In this document: piece after piece, positions 49,006 to 56,669 of the stretch
How the letters are laid out: each line of letters opens with the position of its first letter
How positions within the stretch are numbered: position 1 is the stretch's first letter
From: Pseudomonas sp. GD03944
GTDB lineage: Bacteria > Pseudomonadota > Gammaproteobacteria > Pseudomonadales > Pseudomonadaceae
Direction of reading: 5' to 3'
Assembly (NCBI RefSeq): GCF_029839275.1
Contig: NZ_JAOCAH010000007.1
Span: 62,001 to 126,000 of the forward strand
DNA length: 64,000 nucleotides
The notes under the pieces: generated by a model
What the model was told of the DNA's origin: nothing
Databases searched by the model: none
Seen by the model: only the letters and a program-made list of their open reading frames with translations
Made by a program: the position numbers and the translations under genes

Positions 49006-50151
49006 TCATTCTAGTGATTGTGTGCGCCATAGTCTTTCGAAGTGGGCTCTTCTTTCTGGATAACTTTCGGTGTCTTTATTGACCACTTCTGTTATAAAGT
49101 CTACAGTCTTTGGCTCGGCGCCTTTGTCAGCAAGTTCGTACAATTTTTTTGATACCCAAAAATTTGCAGCAGACCTAGCGGCGTATTTCATTTCTAATAA
49201 TAAATCTGGTGTTTCTAAGAAGTCTACGTCGTCGTTAGGCCAATGTCCTATGAATTTGTTATGCCATTTTGTAAAAGCGTCATAATTATATCTTCCTGTT
49301 AAATGTTTTAAACCGCGCCCTCTGTAACGCCAGCCGTCTCCTGTAGCGTAGTCGCCGTTGCCTAAGTCTGCTCGACCGCCATATGCGCCGTTAGCAATAA
49401 CTTCAAAGTCATCTTGAGTCATTCTAGTTCCATCGGCTTTTATTCCGCGCTGGGTTTCATACCCGTGTTTGTTAGCCATTTCCGGATTTCTTCTGAAATA
49501 TCTGAAGGTATCTATTAAGGACGCGGATTTCCACATAAATCCTTCTTCGACACTTAGTTTTGGGCCGGTTTCCTGCGCTATCTGTGCGAAGAAATGCGTG
49601 CGTCGTAGTGGGGTGTCTAGTTTGTAAAGATTCAGATGTCTATTGAGCTCGTCTGCTATCTCAAGCAAATCATTGTGTCTGCTGGGACTGATTTCTGGAT
49701 AAATTGCTTTCATCATGTCTAATGTAAATATGAAAGACATTTCATGTCTAAAGTTTCCTATTAGCCATGCTGGCTGCAAATGCCAAGCTTTCCCGCCCGA
49801 GCCAATCCCATGCTTTCCTGCCAGATTGCGCCACCAACTCAGCTTTTCAATTCGCTGCTTCTCTACGTCCCAACTCTGATTTTTCTGGCCGTTTTCATCC
49901 GCCAGCAATGGATCAAGTTCATCCCATTTGGCCTTGTTCCAGAACCACTCGCTTTCGTACTTAACGCTCAGTTGCCCAAGTACTTGAGCATGCCACGGCT
50001 TTGCTAAGGCTTCCTCCATTTCCTTGCTAGTCAGTACGCCATCGTTATCGGTATCGACGATATCGTAGAGTCGCGCTAGGGCTACGATAGGGCCACCATC
50101 GGCCTTGCTGATCTGGGCGCGATAGTTCTGCTTTTCTTCTGCACTCAGCAT
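49006..50151 (-). CDS. EF-hand + GH19 (chitinase-like lysozyme) effector tip
   Basis: This is a 381-residue reading frame. Residues 1-110 are the shared linker end with a perfect EF-hand loop DTDNDGVLTSKE (33-44). Residues 150-380 are a GH19-type hydrolase: THFFAQIAQETG with the catalytic Glu194, NGAYGGRADLGNGD, and WRYRGRGLKHLTGRYNYD. GH19 enzymes cleave chitin or peptidoglycan glycan strands; as a T6SS tip the latter is likely. The frame begins at ATG 50151 but is homologous upstream to the linker in another frame, so it is the 3' part of a split effector gene. The tip is unlike the lysozyme tip of the two other copies. Confidence 0.8.
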   Translation of the reverse strand: MLSAEEKQNYRAQISKADGGPIVALARLYDIVDTDNDGVLTSKEMEEALAKPWHAQVLGQLSVKYESEWFWNKAKWDELDPLLADENGQKNQSWDVEKQRIEKLSWWRNLAGKHGIGSGGKAWHLQPAWLIGNFRHEMSFIFTLDMMKAIYPEISPSRHNDLLEIADELNRHLNLYKLDTPLRRTHFFAQIAQETGPKLSVEEGFMWKSASLIDTFRYFRRNPEMANKHGYETQRGIKADGTRMTQDDFEVIANGAYGGRADLGNGDYATGDGWRYRGRGLKHLTGRYNYDAFTKWHNKFIGHWPNDDVDFLETPDLLLEMKYAARSAANFWVSKKLYELADKGAEPKTVDFITEVVNKDTESYPERRAHFERLWRTQSLE

Positions 50152-50929
50152 ACCCTTGGCGTTGAAGTTGTAGGCCAGTTTCCAAGGGCGTCCCGGTATC
50201 TTCCACCCATTGAAAATCCTGCCATTCCCAAGGGCTATGCCGAGTAGTGATCAGGTCTTGTTCGGCGAGCCAGCCATTGATGGGATTACCGTCTTTGTCA
50301 GCAAGCAAATTGTCCAACCGCCACCAGTAGGTTGTGCTGGGCGTGGTGCTGCCTTCTACAGGGGATTTGACCTGAATCTTGTTTGCTGCTGGCAGGCCAT
50401 CCAGAAGTGCTTGAGGAATGATCAGGTCTACACCAACCTCACGACCTGCATCACTGAGCTTGGGCGGATTTTCGGCGGTGATATCGTCCCGATGCGTGAT
50501 CAGCTTACTGGCGCCTTTGTGGACCTTGAGCAACGTTTTCTGATCATCAGGTAGCTGATTTGCCCATGCGCGGCTCTGGGCAATGAAGCCGGGCACATCT
50601 TCACAGCTGAAGACCTCAAGGTGTACCAGTGGATGAGCAGCCTCGCCGTGGTTTTGATAGACGCCAGGGTGCCCGATCAGCTCACCAGCTTTGATCTCGA
50701 TTCCCTCACTCAGCACACCACCTGATTTTGGCCTTTAGGTTCACTCTGTGCTTTTAGATACTTAGAGGACGCATAACCTGGAAGATCACCTTCGCCATCT
50801 GCTGCGAGGGCCGGGCTGGCTGTACCGCTGATGATGCTGACGAGTTTGACGTACCCTCATTCAGTTGGAACTACCGTAATTTCTGCACCTTTGGTTAGTT
50901 CGGACAACCTGGTGGAGTTGGTGCTGGCA
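50045..50929 (-). pseudogene. 5'-truncated effector linker, copy A (joined to GH19 tip)
   Basis: Equivalent to the second half of the intact effector N-terminal gene. 50045-50716 keeps an open frame (LSEGIEIKAGELIGHPGVYQ to WLAEQDLITTRHSPWEW) identical to the intact copy; 50717-50929 is a diverged, frameshifted SH3-like segment (stops in SEPKGQNQVV and AEITVVPTE). The 5' part including the M23-like domain is gone, replaced by a transposase remnant. A frame break near 50178-50183 separates it from the tip. Without a start or promoter it should be an orphan reservoir unless the GTG at 50716 is used. Confidence 0.8.
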
Positions 50930-50961
50930 TTAAACGGATGTTTGGCCGGTTAAAATAAATT

Positions 50962-51102
50962 CGCAAGATAGGCACCCGCTACGACAAAATGTCTAGGAAC
51001 TTTGCAGCTATGGCCACCCGGGCCTGCAGCCTGCATTGTATGCGGCAGTGCTTTTTGCAGAACCTGGGCAACCGGGACGATTCACTATTTAGCGCAGCCT
51101 AG
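50962..51102 (+). pseudogene. IS5-type transposase C-terminal remnant, copy 1
   Basis: Read from 50962 on the plus strand the sequence gives RKIGTRYDKMSRNFAAMATR followed by ACSLHCMRQCF, like the conserved ATRYDK-ARNFLAM end of IS5-family transposases, then stops at 51100. No start, catalytic residues or clear terminal repeats remain. It marks the point where the 5' half of the linker gene was lost. A second identical copy lies one repeat unit away. Confidence 0.55.
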
Positions 51103-51603
51103 TGCATTTTCGTCATCACACTTCAAAGTTGAAAAAAGGGGGGTGATATTGTCGATTATTTTCTGTTCACACCCGATGTCTATTTCTTCAGTTGGATTTA
51201 TTAAGGGGGTGACAACAATGCCTGATCGTTCCATTGGGTCTAAATTCGCATCATAGTTGCTGTAGATTTCATATTTATAGCCGCCCCTAATAAAGCTTAT
51301 TCTGGAATAGTCAGTTCCATATCGGGCGTAGTGATTAAATCGAAAGGGCTCAAAACCATTTATTTGGGATGAGCTTTGGGTGAGTTCTAGATTGCTCGGG
51401 CTTCCAAAATAATATGTTAAAGATGAAATCTCACCATCTGCACTGTTCCCGCAAAGGCTGATTGTTTTTAGTCTCTTAGTGACGCAAGAAAAATAGACCT
51501 CATCGTCGTCACGGCAGAGAGTCAGGGAACCAGGTAAGGGGTTGCCATATGCTGAAGCTTTAAATGAAATAAGAACAAGACTAGCGACTGTTAAGTAGTT
51601 CAT
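51085..51603 (-). CDS. Exported putative immunity protein, unit 1
   Basis: A 172-residue protein with signal peptide (MNYLTVASLVLISFKASA) and four to five cysteines, AT-rich. It is a paralogue of the 140-residue protein at 48536-48958 (FSCVTKR, LTYYFGSPSNLELTQSS, ISFIRGGYKYEIYSN, RSGIVVTPL, IGCEQ). AAGGAAAACC precedes the ATG. It follows the LprI-type gene by 117 bp. It probably protects the periplasmic cell wall from a tip of this array; since the GH19 tip has the paralogue, it may be left from a GH19-like tip formerly here. Confidence 0.65.
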   Translation of the reverse strand: MNYLTVASLVLISFKASAYGNPLPGSLTLCRDDDEVYFSCVTKRLKTISLCGNSADGEISSLTYYFGSPSNLELTQSSSQINGFEPFRFNHYARYGTDYSRISFIRGGYKYEIYSNYDANLDPMERSGIVVTPLINPTEEIDIGCEQKIIDNITPLFSTLKCDDENALGCAK

Positions 51604-51720
51604 GGTTTTCCTTCGTTCTTACATCGTAAAAACGTAGTAAGTCTGCCCTCTATTACGGTCATCAGCTTTGGCGAAAAAAATGATTTGTACATTTAAAATA
51701 AAATCCTTAACTTAAGAAGG

Positions 51721-52338
51721 TTAGTTGTTGGCCGTCGGTTGATCAAAAAAAGCAAGCCTGGCAAGACAGCTAGACGTTCCCTCCTTAAATAGGAGCTCGT
51801 TCAATTTGCAACTTTCATCTGCATACCTCAACCAGTTCTCATTCTTTCTTGCAAGGTTGATTAATTCTTGGTTTAGTTTTTTCACGTCATCTTGGTAGAA
51901 TTTTCTTGCTATATATTTCTTTGATTTGTTGTAGGGGTGATTTGTGCCGCCATTAAGTATTGTTTCAATTTCAATTACTCGGCTTTCTGTGATGTCTGTT
52001 TCACAATGTTTTTTCTCGGCATAAGCTTCATTCCCTGCGTAGCTTCCATCTGAATATTTTCCCTCAGAATCAGGCTGGTATATCTGGCATGTTGTATCTC
52101 TATAGGAAATCCAAGATTTTTGGGATCTTATCAAAATTTCTTTTAAGTTGGGTTGTAATGATGTCAAGAGTTCCTTGTATTTATCATTAAGTTTTTTGTC
52201 GGACCTATTTAATAGATGGTCAGCGCACCTGTTAATGTCTGCAGTGGCAATGCTATTGCAAAATTCAGGAGTGGCAGCATATGCATTGTTCCAATAAAGG
52301 AGTAAGAAATTCATGCTAATAAAAATTATATATTTCAT
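51721..52338 (-). CDS. LprI-family (DUF1311) exported lysozyme inhibitor-like immunity protein, unit 1
   Basis: A 205-residue protein with signal peptide (MKYIIFISMNFLLLYWNNAYA) and the LprI/DUF1311 pattern: CADHLLNRSDKKLNDKYKEL, then SQKSWISYRDTTCQIY. A second, shorter half repeats it (LINLARKNENWLRYADESCK, with a later SSCLARL). LprI proteins inhibit lysozyme. The ATG at 52338 starts one base after the stop of the lysozyme-like tip, so the two are translationally coupled, as expected for effector and immunity. The upstream start at 52407 would overlap the tip gene and lose the signal peptide. Confidence 0.82.
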   Translation of the reverse strand: MKYIIFISMNFLLLYWNNAYAATPEFCNSIATADINRCADHLLNRSDKKLNDKYKELLTSLQPNLKEILIRSQKSWISYRDTTCQIYQPDSEGKYSDGSYAGNEAYAEKKHCETDITESRVIEIETILNGGTNHPYNKSKKYIARKFYQDDVKKLNQELINLARKNENWLRYADESCKLNELLFKEGTSSCLARLAFFDQPTANN

Positions 52339-52339
52339 A

Positions 52340-53410
52340 TCAATCCCAGCACTTGCATTCCATAGAACTCTCAAAATATACGGCCTCTCTTTCACGCCTG
52401 ATCGCAACGCCTCTATTAGTGGCGTCAGTCCAGAGTCTTTTCATGCTTCTAATTCGACCTGGTATTAAGTGAATGTTGCCAAGATCAAAGTCGTCTCGTA
52501 TTTCAGTCATCTCTTTTCTAGATTCAACGCTTGGGCGGGTAAAAGAATTTCCCCGATTTATAACCAATGACAAAAGCGCACCTTGGCAGTCTGGATGCAA
52601 ATTAATTGCTTGTGGATATACGTCGACAACTTGTTGCGCGTATCGCTTCTTCATTGTTACTGCCAGTTTCATAGCGTTATCTTGGCTAATTGATATGTGC
52701 ATGACATGAGAGAGATGGTTTCTGGCGGCAGCCCCCTTCAAGCCCTGAGCTGTCTTTAGAATGCTAATTTCTGCAGGCGTATATATGTCTGAAAGTTCTC
52801 TGTCTATAGCCCCTGCTGTTTGATGCCCAAGATCATACCCATATCCGATGGTTATTCCACTTGATTCATCAGGAAGAGCGTATGGGAATTCACGGTAGCT
52901 TTCAGTCTCCAAAATATACTCAAATAATTTTTTCGATACAGTAAATATACCTACAGTGGTATCCATTTGATATGTATCTACTTTGCATTTCGGAGGGCAG
53001 TTTTTAGTGAGATGCACCAGCATCAATGCAGCTTGGAAATGCCAAGCTTTGCCTTCTCCACTAATCCCATGCTTTAATGCCAGTTCACGCCACCAGCTCA
53101 GCTTTTCAATTCGCTGCTTCTCTACTTCCCAACTCTGATGTTTCTGGCCGTTCTCATCCGCCAATAATGGATCAAGTTCGTCCCATTTCGCCTTATTCCA
53201 ATGCCACTCGCTTTCGTACTTAACGATCAGTTGCCCAAGTACTTGAGCATGCCACGGCTTTGCTAAGGCTGCCCGCATTTCCCTGCTAGTCAGTACGCCA
53301 TCGTTATCGGTATCGACGATATCGTAGAGTCGCGCTAGGGCTACGATAGGGCCACCATCGGCCTTGCTGATCTGGGCGCGATAGTTCTGCTTTTCTTCTG
53401 CACTCAGCAT
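52340..53410 (-). CDS. EF-hand + T4-lysozyme-like effector tip, unit 1
   Basis: A 356-residue frame: linker end with EF-hand DTDNDGVLTSRE (33-44), a W-rich stretch (about 60-130), and a C-terminal lysozyme-like domain. The segment ILETESYREFPYALPDE and SSGITIGYGYDLGH puts Glu168/170, Asp181 and Thr187 in the order of the T4 lysozyme triad Glu-Asp-Thr (GH24), with the TIGYGYDLG loop also seen in pesticin-like muramidases. Coupling to an LprI-type inhibitor supports muramidase activity. It is the 3' part of a split effector; the same frame exists at 55599-56669. Confidence 0.8.
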   Translation of the reverse strand: MLSAEEKQNYRAQISKADGGPIVALARLYDIVDTDNDGVLTSREMRAALAKPWHAQVLGQLIVKYESEWHWNKAKWDELDPLLADENGQKHQSWEVEKQRIEKLSWWRELALKHGISGEGKAWHFQAALMLVHLTKNCPPKCKVDTYQMDTTVGIFTVSKKLFEYILETESYREFPYALPDESSGITIGYGYDLGHQTAGAIDRELSDIYTPAEISILKTAQGLKGAAARNHLSHVMHISISQDNAMKLAVTMKKRYAQQVVDVYPQAINLHPDCQGALLSLVINRGNSFTRPSVESRKEMTEIRDDFDLGNIHLIPGRIRSMKRLWTDATNRGVAIRREREAVYFESSMECKCWD

Positions 53411-54188
53411 ACCCTTGGCGTTGAAGTTGTAGGCCAGTTTCCAAGGGCGTCCCGGTATCTTCCACCCATTGAAAATCCTGCCATTCCCAAGGGCTATGCC
53501 GAGTAGTGATCAGGTCTTGTTCGGCGAGCCAGCCATTGATGGGATTACCGTCTTTGTCAGCAAGCAAATTGTCCAACCGCCACCAGTAGGTTGTGCTGGG
53601 CGTGGTGCTGCCTTCTACAGGGGATTTGACCTGAATCTTGTTTGCTGCTGGCAGGCCATCCAGAAGTGCTTGAGGAATGATCAGGTCTACACCAACCTCA
53701 CGACCTGCATCACTGAGCTTGGGCGGATTTTCGGCGGTGATATCGTCCCGATGCGTGATCAGCTTACTGGCGCCTTTGTGGACCTTGAGCAACGTTTTCT
53801 GATCATCAGGTAGCTGATTTGCCCATGCGCGGCTCTGGGCAATGAAGCCGGGCACATCTTCACAGCTGAAGACCTCAAGGTGTACCAGTGGATGAGCAGC
53901 CTCGCCGTGGTTTTGATAGACGCCAGGGTGCCCGATCAGCTCACCAGCTTTGATCTCGATTCCCTCACTCAGCACACCACCTGATTTTGGCCTTTAGGTT
54001 CACTCTGTGCTTTTAGATACTTAGAGGACGCATAACCTGGAAGATCACCTTCGCCATCTGCTGCGAGGGCCGGGCTGGCTGTACCGCTGATGATGCTGAC
54101 GAGTTTGACGTACCCTCATTCAGTTGGAACTACCGTAATTTCTGCACCTTTGGTTAGTTCGGACAACCTGGTGGAGTTGGTGCTGGCA
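53304..54188 (-). pseudogene. 5'-truncated effector linker, copy B (joined to lysozyme tip, unit 1)
   Basis: Same structure as copy A, one unit (3259 bp) away: open linker frame 53304-53975 identical to the intact gene, then a diverged, frameshifted remnant to about 54188, then the transposase remnant. The frame break to the tip is near 53437-53442. The M23-like part is missing. Confidence 0.8.
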
Positions 54189-54220
54189 TTAAACGGATGT
54201 TTGGCCGGTTAAAATAAATT

Positions 54221-54361
54221 CGCAAGATAGGCACCCGCTACGACAAAATGTCTAGGAACTTTGCAGCTATGGCCACCCGGGCCTGCAGCCTGCATTGTAT
54301 GCGGCAGTGCTTTTTGCAGAACCTGGGCAACCGGGACGATTCACTATTTAGCGCAGCCTAG
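54221..54361 (+). pseudogene. IS5-type transposase C-terminal remnant, copy 2
   Basis: Identical to 50962-51102, in the second repeat unit. Confidence 0.55.
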
Positions 54362-54862
54362 TGCATTTTCGTCATCACACTTCAAAGTTGAAAAAAGGGG
54401 GGTGATATTGTCGATTATTTTCTGTTCACACCCGATGTCTATTTCTTCAGTTGGATTTATTAAGGGGGTGACAACAATGCCTGATCGTTCCATTGGGTCT
54501 AAATTCGCATCATAGTTGCTGTAGATTTCATATTTATAGCCGCCCCTAATAAAGCTTATTCTGGAATAGTCAGTTCCATATCGGGCGTAGTGATTAAATC
54601 GAAAGGGCTCAAAACCATTTATTTGGGATGAGCTTTGGGTGAGTTCTAGATTGCTCGGGCTTCCAAAATAATATGTTAAAGATGAAATCTCACCATCTGC
54701 ACTGTTCCCGCAAAGGCTGATTGTTTTTAGTCTCTTAGTGACGCAAGAAAAATAGACCTCATCGTCGTCACGGCAGAGAGTCAGGGAACCAGGTAAGGGG
54801 TTGCCATATGCTGAAGCTTTAAATGAAATAAGAACAAGACTAGCGACTGTTAAGTAGTTCAT
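54344..54862 (-). CDS. Exported putative immunity protein, unit 2
   Basis: Encodes a protein identical to that of 51085-51603, in the second repeat unit. Same signal peptide, cysteine set and ribosome site. A double dose of this gene is maintained without any visible decay, which fits either very recent duplication or selection. Confidence 0.65.
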   Translation of the reverse strand: MNYLTVASLVLISFKASAYGNPLPGSLTLCRDDDEVYFSCVTKRLKTISLCGNSADGEISSLTYYFGSPSNLELTQSSSQINGFEPFRFNHYARYGTDYSRISFIRGGYKYEIYSNYDANLDPMERSGIVVTPLINPTEEIDIGCEQKIIDNITPLFSTLKCDDENALGCAK

Positions 54863-54979
54863 GGTTTTCCTTCGTTCTTACATCGTAAAAACGTAGTAAG
54901 TCTGCCCTCTATTACGGTCATCAGCTTTGGCGAAAAAAATGATTTGTACATTTAAAATAAAATCCTTAACTTAAGAAGG

Positions 54980-55597
54980 TTAGTTGTTGGCCGTCGGTTG
55001 ATCAAAAAAAGCAAGCCTGGCAAGACAGCTAGACGTTCCCTCCTTAAATAGGAGCTCGTTCAATTTGCAACTTTCATCTGCATACCTCAACCAGTTCTCA
55101 TTCTTTCTTGCAAGGTTGATTAATTCTTGGTTTAGTTTTTTCACGTCATCTTGGTAGAATTTTCTTGCTATATATTTCTTTGATTTGTTGTAGGGGTGAT
55201 TTGTGCCGCCATTAAGTATTGTTTCAATTTCAATTACTCGGCTTTCTGTGATGTCTGTTTCACAATGTTTTTTCTCGGCATAAGCTTCATTCCCTGCGTA
55301 GCTTCCATCTGAATATTTTCCCTCAGAATCAGGCTGGTATATCTGGCATGTTGTATCTCTATAGGAAATCCAAGATTTTTGGGATCTTATCAAAATTTCT
55401 TTTAAGTTGGGTTGTAATGATGTCAAGAGTTCCTTGTATTTATCATTAAGTTTTTTGTCGGACCTATTTAATAGATGGTCAGCGCACCTGTTAATGTCTG
55501 CAGTGGCAATGCTATTGCAAAATTCAGGAGTGGCAGCATATGCATTGTTCCAATAAAGGAGTAAGAAATTCATGCTAATAAAAATTATATATTTCAT
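54980..55597 (-). CDS. LprI-family exported lysozyme inhibitor-like immunity protein, unit 2
   Basis: Identical to 51721-52338. This copy follows the tip attached to the full-length effector N-terminal gene, so it is the immunity gene of the active effector locus. The ATG at 55597 starts one base after the tip stop codon. Confidence 0.82.
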   Translation of the reverse strand: MKYIIFISMNFLLLYWNNAYAATPEFCNSIATADINRCADHLLNRSDKKLNDKYKELLTSLQPNLKEILIRSQKSWISYRDTTCQIYQPDSEGKYSDGSYAGNEAYAEKKHCETDITESRVIEIETILNGGTNHPYNKSKKYIARKFYQDDVKKLNQELINLARKNENWLRYADESCKLNELLFKEGTSSCLARLAFFDQPTANN

Positions 55598-55598
55598 A

Positions 55599-56669
55599 TC
55601 AATCCCAGCACTTGCATTCCATAGAACTCTCAAAATATACGGCCTCTCTTTCACGCCTGATCGCAACGCCTCTATTAGTGGCGTCAGTCCAGAGTCTTTT
55701 CATGCTTCTAATTCGACCTGGTATTAAGTGAATGTTGCCAAGATCAAAGTCGTCTCGTATTTCAGTCATCTCTTTTCTAGATTCAACGCTTGGGCGGGTA
55801 AAAGAATTTCCCCGATTTATAACCAATGACAAAAGCGCACCTTGGCAGTCTGGATGCAAATTAATTGCTTGTGGATATACGTCGACAACTTGTTGCGCGT
55901 ATCGCTTCTTCATTGTTACTGCCAGTTTCATAGCGTTATCTTGGCTAATTGATATGTGCATGACATGAGAGAGATGGTTTCTGGCGGCAGCCCCCTTCAA
56001 GCCCTGAGCTGTCTTTAGAATGCTAATTTCTGCAGGCGTATATATGTCTGAAAGTTCTCTGTCTATAGCCCCTGCTGTTTGATGCCCAAGATCATACCCA
56101 TATCCGATGGTTATTCCACTTGATTCATCAGGAAGAGCGTATGGGAATTCACGGTAGCTTTCAGTCTCCAAAATATACTCAAATAATTTTTTCGATACAG
56201 TAAATATACCTACAGTGGTATCCATTTGATATGTATCTACTTTGCATTTCGGAGGGCAGTTTTTAGTGAGATGCACCAGCATCAATGCAGCTTGGAAATG
56301 CCAAGCTTTGCCTTCTCCACTAATCCCATGCTTTAATGCCAGTTCACGCCACCAGCTCAGCTTTTCAATTCGCTGCTTCTCTACTTCCCAACTCTGATGT
56401 TTCTGGCCGTTCTCATCCGCCAATAATGGATCAAGTTCGTCCCATTTCGCCTTATTCCAATGCCACTCGCTTTCGTACTTAACGATCAGTTGCCCAAGTA
56501 CTTGAGCATGCCACGGCTTTGCTAAGGCTGCCCGCATTTCCCTGCTAGTCAGTACGCCATCGTTATCGGTATCGACGATATCGTAGAGTCGCGCTAGGGC
56601 TACGATAGGGCCACCATCGGCCTTGCTGATCTGGGCGCGATAGTTCTGCTTTTCTTCTGCACTCAGCAT
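55599..56669 (-). CDS. EF-hand + T4-lysozyme-like effector tip, unit 2 (behind full-length N-terminal gene)
   Basis: Identical to 52340-53410. It overlaps the 3' end of the 470-residue N-terminal gene (56563-57975) in another frame. Upstream of its ATG the tip frame continues as WKLAYNFNAKGM, which looks like genuine linker sequence, so the two frames once formed one protein of about 790 residues; the break lies near 56696-56701. If not joined by frameshifting, the tip could be made from ATG 56669, though only AAGG right next to the ATG is seen as a ribosome site. Confidence 0.8.
   Translation of the reverse strand: MLSAEEKQNYRAQISKADGGPIVALARLYDIVDTDNDGVLTSREMRAALAKPWHAQVLGQLIVKYESEWHWNKAKWDELDPLLADENGQKHQSWEVEKQRIEKLSWWRELALKHGISGEGKAWHFQAALMLVHLTKNCPPKCKVDTYQMDTTVGIFTVSKKLFEYILETESYREFPYALPDESSGITIGYGYDLGHQTAGAIDRELSDIYTPAEISILKTAQGLKGAAARNHLSHVMHISISQDNAMKLAVTMKKRYAQQVVDVYPQAINLHPDCQGALLSLVINRGNSFTRPSVESRKEMTEIRDDFDLGNIHLIPGRIRSMKRLWTDATNRGVAIRREREAVYFESSMECKCWD

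Noticed and set aside
50210..50554. A 114-codon plus-strand frame repeated in all three linker copies
   Set aside because: It is antisense to the linker frame, which shows clear protein homology to its intact copy, and has no ribosome site.
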